DNA of 64,000 nt from Streptomyces collinus (lineage in GTDB: Bacteria > Actinomycetota > Actinomycetes > Streptomycetales > Streptomycetaceae): positions 6,758,001 through 6,822,000 of the forward strand of contig NZ_CP133771.1 of the NCBI RefSeq assembly GCF_031348265.1. The letters run 5' to 3'. Position numbers and translations under genes: made by a program. Under the pieces are notes generated by a model that had not been told where the DNA came from, ran no database searches, and saw only the letters and a program-made list of their open reading frames with translations. This document shows, piece by piece, positions 18,070 to 26,371 of the stretch (its first letter is position 1; every line of letters starts with the position of its first letter).

Positions 18070-19062
18070 ATGAGCACGTCCACCACACCGGCCCCGCCGG
18101 GCACCCAGGACCAGCCTCCGGCCCGGGCCGCACCCCGCCGCGGCCGACGGACACCCGCCCGGACCGGCTGGCGCCGGGCGCTGCGCCGCGACTGGCAGTT
18201 GTACTCGCTGGCGATCCTGCCGCTGCTGTTCTTCCTGGTCTTCCGCTACTTGCCGATGATCGGCAACGTGATCGCCTTCCGGCGCTTCGAACCCGGAGGG
18301 TCGATCTTCGGCGAGGAGTGGGTGGGGCTGCGCTATGTGCAGATGTTCCTCAACGACCCCACCTTCTGGCAGGTGTTCCGCAACACCCTGTGGATCGGCG
18401 GGCTCACACTGCTGTTCTGCTTCCCGGTCCCGATCGTGCTGGCCCTGCTGCTGAACGAGGTGCGCCGGCGCTCCCTGAAGCGGTTCGTACAGTCGGTGTC
18501 GTACCTGCCGCACTTCCTGTCGATCGTGATCGTCGCGGGCATCACCATGCAGATGCTGGCCAGTGACGGCCCCGTCAACCATCTCCTCGGATGGTTCGGC
18601 CACGAGCCGGTCCGCTTCATCCAGGAACCCGAGTGGTTCCGCACGATCTACGTGGGCTCGGAGATCTGGCAGACGGCCGGCTGGGGCACGATCCTCTACC
18701 TCGCCGCGCTCACCACGATCGACGAGGACCTGTACGAGGCGGCACGGATCGACGGCGCCAACCGATGGCAGCAGATCTGGCACGTCACCCTGCCCGGCAT
18801 CCGGCCCACCATGGTCACGCTGCTGATCCTCAACATCGGCACGTTCATGGCGGTCGGGTTCGAGAAGGTCCTGCTGCTGTACAACCCGCTGACGTACCCG
18901 ACCGCCGACGTGATCTCGACGTACGTCTACCGGGCCGGTGTGGAGTCCAACAGCTTCAGCTACGCCGCCGCCATCGGACTGTTCGAGGCGGTCATCGGCC
19001 TGGTCCTCATCACGTCCGCCAACCAGCTCTCGCGTCGCACAGTGGGGACGAGCCTGTGGTGA
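18070..19062 (+). CDS. Oligosaccharide ABC transporter permease, LplB type
   Basis: The 330-residue inner membrane permease has six predicted membrane segments after a Pro/Arg-rich cytoplasmic N-terminus of about 45 residues. RRDWQLYSLAILPLLFFL and GNVIAFRRF are typical of the LplB/YesP branch of CUT1 permeases. The EAA loop that contacts the ATPase is visible as YEAARIDGANRWQQIWHVTLP. It is the first gene of a rightward operon (permease, permease, binding protein, DUF624, GH42). Its TGA overlaps the next GTG. The ATPase must be supplied by a shared MsiK-type protein, as in other Streptomyces CUT1 systems. Context suggests xylan-derived (possibly aldouronic) oligosaccharides. Confidence 0.93.
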   Translation: MSTSTTPAPPGTQDQPPARAAPRRGRRTPARTGWRRALRRDWQLYSLAILPLLFFLVFRYLPMIGNVIAFRRFEPGGSIFGEEWVGLRYVQMFLNDPTFWQVFRNTLWIGGLTLLFCFPVPIVLALLLNEVRRRSLKRFVQSVSYLPHFLSIVIVAGITMQMLASDGPVNHLLGWFGHEPVRFIQEPEWFRTIYVGSEIWQTAGWGTILYLAALTTIDEDLYEAARIDGANRWQQIWHVTLPGIRPTMVTLLILNIGTFMAVGFEKVLLLYNPLTYPTADVISTYVYRAGVESNSFSYAAAIGLFEAVIGLVLITSANQLSRRTVGTSLW

Positions 19063-19928
19063 AGCCGAGTCGTTCCTACCGGGTCTTCCAGGGCGTCAAC
19101 GGGGTGGTCCTCACGCTCGTCGTGCTGGTGACCCTGTACCCCTTCGCCACCATCCTCGCGCGGTCCTTCAGCGGGGAGCGGCAGATCCGGGCCGGTGAGG
19201 TGGCCCTGCTGCCCAAGGGGTTCAACCTCACCACGTACAAGATCGTGTTCCAGGACGCGATGTTCTGGCGGAACTACGGCAACACCGTGCTCTACACGGT
19301 CGTGGCGACGGCCGTGGCCATGGTCCTGACGACGTGCTACGCCTACGTGCTGTCGAAGAAGCAGCTCAAGGGCCGTGGCGTGCTGGTCGGCATCGCCGTG
19401 TTCACGATGTTCTTCACCGGCGGCCTCATCCCGAACTACATCCTGGTCACCAGCCTCGGCCTGAAGAACAGCGTCTGGGCGATCGCCCTGCCGAACGCGA
19501 TCAGCGTCTTCAACCTGCTGGTGATGAAGGCCTTCTTCGAGAACCTGCCGACCGAACTGGAGGAGGCCGCGCAGATCGACGGCCTGAGCACGTACGGCGT
19601 CCTGCTCAGGATCGTCCTGCCGCTGTCCAAGGCGGTCGTGGCGACGATGGTGCTCTTCTACTCGGTGTCCTTCTGGAACAGCTGGTTCAGCGCGTTCCTC
19701 TACATGGACCGGACCGATCTGATGCCGGTCACCGTCTACCTCCGCAACCTCATCCAGGGCGCCACGGGCGGCGGCAACGCGGGCGCGGGCACCGAGCAGC
19801 TCAGCCAGGTCGGCGCGAACATCCAGTCCGTGACCATCGTGCTCACCGCCCTGCCGATCCTCTGCGTGTACCCGTTCGTCCAGCGCTACTTCGTCTCGGG
19901 CGTGATGCTCGGCGCGGTCAAGGGCTGA
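19059..19928 (+). CDS. Oligosaccharide ABC transporter permease, YtcP/LplC type
   Basis: The 289-residue second permease starts at the GTG at 19059, overlapping the first permease gene by 4 nt (GTGA). Six membrane segments are evident, with the family-typical FTGGLIPNYILVTSLGLKN stretch near residue 123. The EAA motif is LEEAAQIDGLSTYGVLLRIVLP. Its partner is the LplB-type protein encoded immediately upstream, with which it forms the membrane channel. LplC/YtcP permeases of this class serve large binding proteins of about 500-550 residues, exactly like the one encoded next. Confidence 0.93.
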   Translation: MKPSRSYRVFQGVNGVVLTLVVLVTLYPFATILARSFSGERQIRAGEVALLPKGFNLTTYKIVFQDAMFWRNYGNTVLYTVVATAVAMVLTTCYAYVLSKKQLKGRGVLVGIAVFTMFFTGGLIPNYILVTSLGLKNSVWAIALPNAISVFNLLVMKAFFENLPTELEEAAQIDGLSTYGVLLRIVLPLSKAVVATMVLFYSVSFWNSWFSAFLYMDRTDLMPVTVYLRNLIQGATGGGNAGAGTEQLSQVGANIQSVTIVLTALPILCVYPFVQRYFVSGVMLGAVKG

Positions 19929-19968
19929 CGCCGCCTCATCGACTCGCCTACGGAACAAAGGAGTCTCC

Positions 19969-21624
19969 GTGCAGAACGCAGGACAGCTCTCGCGGCGCCA
20001 GATCCTCGCCGCCGCCGGTTTCATCGGCCTCGCCACGGTCACCGGCTGTGGCAGCGGGGACGACGGCGGGGACGGCAAGGACCTGTCGAAGAAGCGAGAC
20101 GGCGCCATGAAGGACTACCGGGCGGGACAGCAGTTCAAGGCCGCCGAGCCGCTGTCCTTCTCGGTGCTGCACAACAACAATCCGGTCTACCCCATGAAGG
20201 ACGGCTGGCTGTTCTGGAAGGAGCTCACCGAGCGCACCGGCGTGACCCTCAAGCCGGTCGACGTCCCGCTCGCCGACTACGAGAAGAAGCGCAGCGTCCT
20301 CATCGGGGCCGGCGACGCCCCGTTCCTCATCCCGAAGACGTACCACCCCTCCGAGGTCGCCTTCGTCTCCTCGGGCGCCGTCCTGCCGGTCAGCGACTAC
20401 GTCAAGCTGATGCCCAACTTCCGGGACAAGGTACGCAAGTGGCGGCTGGAGCCCGAGCTCGACTCCATCCGCCAGTCCGACGGCAAGTACTACCTGCTGC
20501 CCGGCCTGCACGAGAAGGTCAAGTCCGGCTACTCGCTGTCCTTCCGCACGGACGTCCTCGACCGGCACGGCCTCACCCTGCCCACCACGTGGGACGAGGT
20601 GTACGACGTCCTCAAGGCACTCAAGGACGAGTACCCCGGCAAGTACCCCTTCTCCGACCGCTGGAGCACCAACACCCCCTTCCCCTGCGGTGCCCTGTTC
20701 AGCTACCTCGGCCAGGCCTTCGGTGTCAGGGCCGGCTGGACTTACGACAACATCAGCTTCGACCACAAGGCCCAGAAGTACGTCTTCACCGGCGCGCAGG
20801 ACGCCTACCGCGAGATGGTCGAGTACCTGCGCAAGCTCGTCGCCGAGAAGCTCATGGACCCCGAGAGCTTCAGCCAGACCGACGACCAGGCCGTGCAGAA
20901 GCTCCTGGCCGAGAAGTCGTACGCGATGAGCGCCAACCCTCAGGTGCTGGTGCAGGAGTACCGGTACAACCTGGGCAAGCAGGTCAAGGGCGCGAAGATC
21001 GAGATGGTTCCGGTGCCGCTCGGACCGGCCGGGCCCGTGGTGCTGGGAGGCAGTCGCCTGGAGAACGGTGTGATGATCTCCAGCAAGGCGCTGAAGAGTG
21101 ACAGCTTCGTCGCCATGATGCAGTTCGTGGACTGGCTCTGGTATTCGGACGAGGGCCAGCGACTGGCCCGCTGGGGCGTCGAGGGCGTCACCTACACCCG
21201 CTCCGGAAGCCGCTACAGGCTGAAGCCCGGCATCAGCCTCATGGGCTCCGACCCGGACGCCCCGAAGGACATGCAGAAGGACTACGGCTTCTACAACGGC
21301 GTCTTCGCCTACGGCGGCAGCTGGGAACTCGTCTCCTCCATGTTCAGCCCGGACGAGCAGAAGTTCCAGGCCGCCATGGCCCGGCGCGAGCAACTGCCCG
21401 TCGACCCCGCCCACCCGCTCCAGTCGTTCGAGCAGGAACAGGCGACCCTCTGGGACACGCCGCTGAAGGACACCGTCATCCAGAACACCCTCCGGTTCGT
21501 CCTCGGCAAGCGCCCGCTGTCCCAGTGGGACGCCTACCTCGGCGAGCTGAAGGCGAAGAACATGCAGCAGCTCGTCGACCTGCACAACAAGGCGTACGAG
21601 CGCTTCCGGAAGGAGAACGGGTGA
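19969..21624 (+). CDS. Oligosaccharide-binding lipoprotein, LplA/YtcQ type
   Basis: The 551-residue binding protein starts at a GTG with AAAGGAG upstream. The signal SRRQILAAAGFIGLA contains a twin-arginine motif and ends in a TGC lipobox near residue 26, indicating Tat export and lipid anchoring. The large size and motifs (VLHNNNPVYPMKDGWLFWK, LIGAGDAPFLIPK, FSDRWSTNTPFPCG) are typical of the LplA branch of family 1 solute-binding proteins. The two permease genes lie directly upstream. GH67, GH42 and CE7 neighbours suggest decorated xylo-oligosaccharides as ligand; this is inferred. Confidence 0.93.
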   Translation: MQNAGQLSRRQILAAAGFIGLATVTGCGSGDDGGDGKDLSKKRDGAMKDYRAGQQFKAAEPLSFSVLHNNNPVYPMKDGWLFWKELTERTGVTLKPVDVPLADYEKKRSVLIGAGDAPFLIPKTYHPSEVAFVSSGAVLPVSDYVKLMPNFRDKVRKWRLEPELDSIRQSDGKYYLLPGLHEKVKSGYSLSFRTDVLDRHGLTLPTTWDEVYDVLKALKDEYPGKYPFSDRWSTNTPFPCGALFSYLGQAFGVRAGWTYDNISFDHKAQKYVFTGAQDAYREMVEYLRKLVAEKLMDPESFSQTDDQAVQKLLAEKSYAMSANPQVLVQEYRYNLGKQVKGAKIEMVPVPLGPAGPVVLGGSRLENGVMISSKALKSDSFVAMMQFVDWLWYSDEGQRLARWGVEGVTYTRSGSRYRLKPGISLMGSDPDAPKDMQKDYGFYNGVFAYGGSWELVSSMFSPDEQKFQAAMARREQLPVDPAHPLQSFEQEQATLWDTPLKDTVIQNTLRFVLGKRPLSQWDAYLGELKAKNMQQLVDLHNKAYERFRKENG

Positions 21625-21685
21625 TCCGCGTCCCCGACTCGCCCCGGCGGGACGAGCGGCTCCGGCCCGGCCGGAGGGCCGCGGC

Positions 21686-22369
21686 ATGAGCACCGTACGC
21701 GCCCACGACTTCGGCACCGGGACCCTCTCGCGCGCCTCCGCCCTCGTCCACACCCTGCTGACCGTCGAGGCGCTGCTCCTCCTCACCGCCTCCCCGGGCC
21801 TGGCCGCACTGCTGCTGTTCGACCCCGACCCCGCCAACCTCCCCCTCGCGGCCCTGTGCCTGCTGCCCCTCGGGCCCGCCCTGTCCGCCGCGCTCCACGC
21901 CCTCCACCACCGCGGCCGCGACCTCACCGAACTGCACCCGGCCCGCGCCTATCTGCGCGGCCTGCGGATCAACGCCGTACCGGCACTGAAGCTCTGGACC
22001 CCGCTGCTGGTCTGGCTGACGGTCATCGCCTTCACCCTCACGCACTTCTCGGCCACCGGCCTGCCCGGCTGGTGGGCGCTGCTGCTCACGGCGATCGGCG
22101 CCGGCTGCCTCCTGTGGGGCGCGCACGCCCTCGTCCTCACCTCGCTCTTCGCCTTCCGCGCCCGGGACACCGCCCGCCTCGCCGCGTACTTCCTGTTCCG
22201 GCAGGGCCGCGCCACCCTCGCGGCCGCCTCGCTGCTGGTTCTGACGGCCGCGTCGGCGGGCCTGCTGACCGAGGCCGTGCCCGCCCTGCTGGCCGCCCCG
22301 CTGCTGCTGTCCCTGCTGCACGGCAGCGGCCCGGTGATCGCCGAGACGCGGAAGGACTTCACCGCATGA
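21686..22369 (+). CDS. DUF624/YesL-like membrane protein
   Basis: The 227-residue protein has about five or six hydrophobic segments (VHTLLTVEALLLLTASPGL, LPLAALCLLPLGPALSAALHA, LLLTAIGAGCLLWG, and others). It shows the DUF624 pattern with RDLTELHPARAYLRGLRIN and a C-terminal PVIAETRKDF. YesL-like proteins are encoded in LplABC-type hemicellulose and pectin operons of Gram-positive bacteria and probably assist the transporter; no biochemical role is established. It lies 61 nt after the binding-protein gene and overlaps the GH42 start by 4 nt (ATGA), so it is clearly part of the operon. Confidence 0.88.
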   Translation: MSTVRAHDFGTGTLSRASALVHTLLTVEALLLLTASPGLAALLLFDPDPANLPLAALCLLPLGPALSAALHALHHRGRDLTELHPARAYLRGLRINAVPALKLWTPLLVWLTVIAFTLTHFSATGLPGWWALLLTAIGAGCLLWGAHALVLTSLFAFRARDTARLAAYFLFRQGRATLAAASLLVLTAASAGLLTEAVPALLAAPLLLSLLHGSGPVIAETRKDFTA

Positions 22370-24414
22370 CGCGCAAGATCCGCTACGGCGGCGACTACAA
22401 CCCCGAGCAGTGGCCCCAGGAGGTCTGGGACGAGGACCACCGCCTGTTCACCCGGGCCGGCATCGACACCCTCACCGTCGGTGTCTTCACCTGGTCCCTC
22501 ACCCAGCCCGCCCCGGACACCTACGACTTCACCGTCCTGGACCGCATCCTCGACCGCGCGGCGACAGAGGGCCGCCGGGTATGCCTGGCCACCGGCACCG
22601 CCGCCCTCCCGCCCTGGCTCGCCAAGCGGCACCCCGAGGTCAACCGCACCGACTTCGAGGGCCGCCGCCACCGCTACGGCCAGCGCCATGACTTCTGCCC
22701 CAGTTCACCGGCGTACCGCGAACACGCCATCGCCCTGGCCTCCCGCCTCGCCGAACGCTACGCGCACCACCCGGCCCTGCTCGCCTGGCACATCAACAAC
22801 GAGTACGGCGGCGCCTGTTACTGCGAGCGGTGCGCCGAGGCGTTCCGGCAGTGGCTCCGGGACCGGCACGGCACCCTCGACGCCCTCAACGACGCCTGGT
22901 GCACCACCTTCTGGTCCCACCGCTACACCGACTGGGACCAGATCGAGCCGCCGAACGCCCTCACCGAGCACTGGCGCGGCCCCGACCACACCGCCTTCCA
23001 GGGCACCACGCTCGACTACTTCCGCTTCACCACCGACGCCCTCCTCGGCTGCTTCCTGGCCGAGAAGGAGGCGATTCGCGCCCACGACCCGGACACGCCC
23101 GTCACCACCAACTTCATGGGCCTCTTCCGCCCCCTCGACTACCACCGCTGGGCGCCCCACCTGGACTTCGCCTCCTGGGACAACTACCCGCCCCTCGACG
23201 CGCCGCCGACCCGGCCCGCCCTCGCCCACGACCTGATGCGCGGCCTGAAGGACGGCGCCCCCTTCTGGCTGATGGAGCAGACCCCGTCCACGACGGCCTG
23301 CCGCGACGTCAACCCGCTGCGGCGGCCCGGTGAACTCCGCCTCGCCACCTTCCAGGCCATCGCCCACGGCGCCGACGCCGCCCTCTACTTCCAGATGCGG
23401 GCCTCCCGGGGCGCCTGCGAGAAGTACCACGGGGCCGTCATCGGCCACGCGGGCCGCGACGACACCCGCGTCTTCCGCGAAGTCGCCGCCCTCGGACGGG
23501 AACTGGAGGCCTTGGGCGACCGGACACTCGGCGCCCGCACCCCCGCCCGCACCGCGCTCCTCTTCGACTGGGACAGCTGGTGGGCCCTGGAGATCTCCGA
23601 CGGCCCGTCCCGGCTGGTGAAGTACCCGGACGTGGTCCACGCCTACTACCGGGCCGCCCGGGAGGCGGGCGCCGACGTGGACGTGATCCCGCAGAGCGCC
23701 GACCTCACGCCCTACGACGTGGTCCTCGCCCCCGCCCTCCACATGGTCAAGGGCGATCTCGCCGCCCGCCTCGAAGCCGTCGCCGCCCGCGGCGGCACGG
23801 TCCTGGCCACCTTCCTCTCCGGCCGCGTCGACGAGCACGACCGCGCGTTCCTCACCGACGTCCCCGGGCCGCTCGCACCCCTCATGGGCATCCGCGTGGA
23901 CGAATGGGACGCCCGGCCGCCGGAGTTCACCCAGACCGTCCCCGAGCTGGGCACGGAGGCCCGGCTCGTCTTCGAGATCGTGCGACCGCGCGGCGCCGGG
24001 CCTGTCGCCACGTACGGCACCGACTTCTACGCGGGCACCCCGGCCGTGACCCGCAACCCCGTCGGCGACCACGACGGCGAGGCCTGGTACGTCGCCACCG
24101 CCCTCGACCGGCCGGGCGTCGACGAGATCGTCCGCCGGATCCTGGCCCGCCACGACCTGCTCGGCCCCTACGCCGGCCACCCCGCGGTGGAGACCGCCAC
24201 CCGGGTCGCCCCCGACGGCACCCGCCTGCTCTTCCTCCTCAACCACGCCCCCGAACCGGCCCGCCTCACCGCCCACGCCACCGCGACCGACCTGCTCACC
24301 GGCAAGCGGCTGGACCAGGGCGAACCCCTGGTCCTCGACCCCTGGGGCGTGGCGATCCTTCAGCAGATCCGCCGCCCCCGCCCGTCCGGCACCCCGGACT
24401 TGCGGAAGAAGTAG
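22366..24414 (+). CDS. GH42 beta-galactosidase
   Basis: The 682-residue enzyme starts at the ATG at 22366 overlapping the DUF624 stop. It has no signal peptide and is cytoplasmic. The GH42 layout is complete: RYGGDYNPEQWP at the N-terminus, HDFCPSSPAYR, the acid/base Glu in HINNEYGGACYCERC (with metal-site cysteines), the nucleophile Glu in FWLMEQTPSTT, then trimerisation and C-terminal beta domains. GH42 enzymes hydrolyse terminal beta-galactosides; some act on beta- or alpha-linked arabinopyranosides or galactose side groups. As last gene of the operon it probably trims a galactose or arabinose substituent from the imported oligosaccharide. Its last 55 nt overlap the convergent GH67 gene. 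Confidence 0.94.
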   Translation: MTRKIRYGGDYNPEQWPQEVWDEDHRLFTRAGIDTLTVGVFTWSLTQPAPDTYDFTVLDRILDRAATEGRRVCLATGTAALPPWLAKRHPEVNRTDFEGRRHRYGQRHDFCPSSPAYREHAIALASRLAERYAHHPALLAWHINNEYGGACYCERCAEAFRQWLRDRHGTLDALNDAWCTTFWSHRYTDWDQIEPPNALTEHWRGPDHTAFQGTTLDYFRFTTDALLGCFLAEKEAIRAHDPDTPVTTNFMGLFRPLDYHRWAPHLDFASWDNYPPLDAPPTRPALAHDLMRGLKDGAPFWLMEQTPSTTACRDVNPLRRPGELRLATFQAIAHGADAALYFQMRASRGACEKYHGAVIGHAGRDDTRVFREVAALGRELEALGDRTLGARTPARTALLFDWDSWWALEISDGPSRLVKYPDVVHAYYRAAREAGADVDVIPQSADLTPYDVVLAPALHMVKGDLAARLEAVAARGGTVLATFLSGRVDEHDRAFLTDVPGPLAPLMGIRVDEWDARPPEFTQTVPELGTEARLVFEIVRPRGAGPVATYGTDFYAGTPAVTRNPVGDHDGEAWYVATALDRPGVDEIVRRILARHDLLGPYAGHPAVETATRVAPDGTRLLFLLNHAPEPARLTAHATATDLLTGKRLDQGEPLVLDPWGVAILQQIRRPRPSGTPDLRKK

Positions 24415-26351
24415 CTGTTGACCTGGTCGCGCCACTCGCGGGCGCCGCGGAGCTGCTCCTCGTAGCGCTCCGCCACCCGTGCGTGGCGCGCCGGGTCCAC
24501 CAGCCCGGCCAGGGATGCCCACACCGACCGGGCCTCCTCGACCTCCTCGACACCCTCGAAGTGCGTGTCGTAGATGTGCTGGATCACGGTCTTCCCGCTC
24601 TTCAGCACATGCCCGTACGGCACGTGGTGGAAGAACAGCAGCAGTTCGTCCGGGCAGGTGTCCGGAGACTCGTACAGCTCGGCCCACGGCTTGGGGTACT
24701 GCCCTGCGTAGCCCGTGCCGGTCGCCACACTGCGGTCGACGCCGATGCCGTCCCGGTCGGCGAAGTGGTAGGTCCCCCAAGGGCTGTACTCGTATCCGTC
24801 CACGCTCGGCCCGTAGTGGTGCCCCGGCTGCACCATGAAGCCCACGCCCAGGGGAGCGGTGTACTTCTCGTACGTCCGCCAGGAGCCGTCGAGCACGGCG
24901 TGCAGCCCGTCGGCCAACTGCGGGGGCGCGGCCGGGAAGCTGAGTTTGATCCACTCGTCGAGCACCGCGCGCGGCTCGGCATCCGGCTGCCAGGCCAGCC
25001 GCCCGAAGGTGTACAGGTTGGCCTGCGCCAGCGGATGCCCCGTCCAGAACGGGTCGCCGCCGGCGTTCGACACGGCGACGAGCCCGCCCCGCGCCAATTC
25101 GCCCACCGACTGGTCGTGTTCGTGCCGGAACCGCAGCACCCCACTCCACATCGGCCCCAGCCAGCACACATGCCGCTGCTGCCCGGTGTACTCCTGGGTG
25201 GCCTGCAGCTCCACCGCCAGCCGAGTCCGCGGCATCGCGCCGATCAGCGGCGAGACCGGCTCCCGCACCTGGAAGTCCATCGGCCCGTGCTTCACCTGGA
25301 GCACGGCCTGCTCGGCGAACTCCCCGTCCAGCGGCACGAAATGGTCGTACGCGGCGCGGGCCCGGTCGGTCGTGCGGTCCCGCCAGTCCTGGCGGTGGTC
25401 GTAGACGAACGCCCGCCAGTGCACCGTGCCGCCGAACGGCTCCAGCGCCGCCGCCAGCAGGTTCGCGCCCTCGGCGTGACTGCGGCCGTACGCGAACGGT
25501 CCCGGCTGCCCCTCCGAGTCGGCCTTCACCACATACCCGCCGAAGTCGGGTATCGCCTCGTACACCCGCCGCGTCGCCCCGGCCCACCAGTCGCGCACCG
25601 CCCCGTCCAGCGGATCGGCGGTGGGCAGCCCGCCGAGCGTGACCGGCGCGGCGAAGGAGACCGACAGGTGGGTGCGGATGCCGTAGGGCCGCAACGCCGC
25701 GGCGATGTCGGCCACTTCACCGATGCGGTCGGTCAGCAGGCGCGCCTCGGCCGCGTGCACGTTGACGTTGTTCACGGAGACCGCGTTGATCCCGCACGCC
25801 GCCAGCAGCCTGCCGTACGCCCGCACCCGGTCGAGTTCGCCCCGCGCGCTGCCGTCCCGCCAGAACAGCGAGCCGCCCGCGTACCCGCGTTCCACCTGGC
25901 CCATGACCGGGTGCACGGCCACGTTGTCCCAGTGGTCGAGCATGCGCAGGGCGAGCGCCGGCCGGTGGACCTCCCGGGCCCGCTCCCCGCGGAAGGCGTC
26001 GTCGCCGAGCCGTACGACGTGGAACAGCCCGTACAGCAGGCCACGCCCGCCGGAGGCGGTGACGGTCGTCGTGCCGCCCTCCCGCGCGCAGGTGAAACCC
26101 TCCTCGCCGAGGGGCTCCGGGCCCTCGGCGCCGAGGGCGAGAGCCAGGTCGTACGCGCCGCCGTCCGGCGCGCCGCGCACGACCCGGCCCCCGAACCGCC
26201 GGCAGGCCTGAACCACCTCCCCGTGCACCGTCTCCACCAGGGGAGCCGACCCCCGGATCAGCGTCCGGCGGCCACCGATCGCCCGGAAGGCGGCGGGCGG
26301 CAGCCAGGCCGGGTCGACGCCCTCGGGCAGGACGGGCACGGGAAGCGGCAC
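24360..26351 (-). CDS. GH67 alpha-glucuronidase
   Basis: The 663-residue cytoplasmic enzyme starts at the GTG at 26351 (MPLPVPVLPEG), with GGGGG about 5 nt upstream. The longer frame to 27428 runs into the GH92 gene and is rejected. The GH67 core is present: RMLDHWDN near residue 175, the GINAVSVNNVNVHA barrel strand, DFGGYVVKADSEGQPGP with a catalytic Glu, KHGPMDFQVREPVSPL with the second acidic pair, and HVCWLGP. The C-terminal third (HHYGPSVDGYEYSPWGTYHFADRDGIGVDR) is family-typical. It removes (4-O-methyl)glucuronic acid from the end of xylo-oligosaccharides. This is the key evidence that the neighbourhood handles glucuronoxylan. Confidence 0.95.
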   Translation of the reverse strand: MPLPVPVLPEGVDPAWLPPAAFRAIGGRRTLIRGSAPLVETVHGEVVQACRRFGGRVVRGAPDGGAYDLALALGAEGPEPLGEEGFTCAREGGTTTVTASGGRGLLYGLFHVVRLGDDAFRGERAREVHRPALALRMLDHWDNVAVHPVMGQVERGYAGGSLFWRDGSARGELDRVRAYGRLLAACGINAVSVNNVNVHAAEARLLTDRIGEVADIAAALRPYGIRTHLSVSFAAPVTLGGLPTADPLDGAVRDWWAGATRRVYEAIPDFGGYVVKADSEGQPGPFAYGRSHAEGANLLAAALEPFGGTVHWRAFVYDHRQDWRDRTTDRARAAYDHFVPLDGEFAEQAVLQVKHGPMDFQVREPVSPLIGAMPRTRLAVELQATQEYTGQQRHVCWLGPMWSGVLRFRHEHDQSVGELARGGLVAVSNAGGDPFWTGHPLAQANLYTFGRLAWQPDAEPRAVLDEWIKLSFPAAPPQLADGLHAVLDGSWRTYEKYTAPLGVGFMVQPGHHYGPSVDGYEYSPWGTYHFADRDGIGVDRSVATGTGYAGQYPKPWAELYESPDTCPDELLLFFHHVPYGHVLKSGKTVIQHIYDTHFEGVEEVEEARSVWASLAGLVDPARHARVAERYEEQLRGAREWRDQVNSYFFRKSGVPDGRGRRIC

Positions 26352-26371
26352 GAGACCCCCAACTCGGTTCT

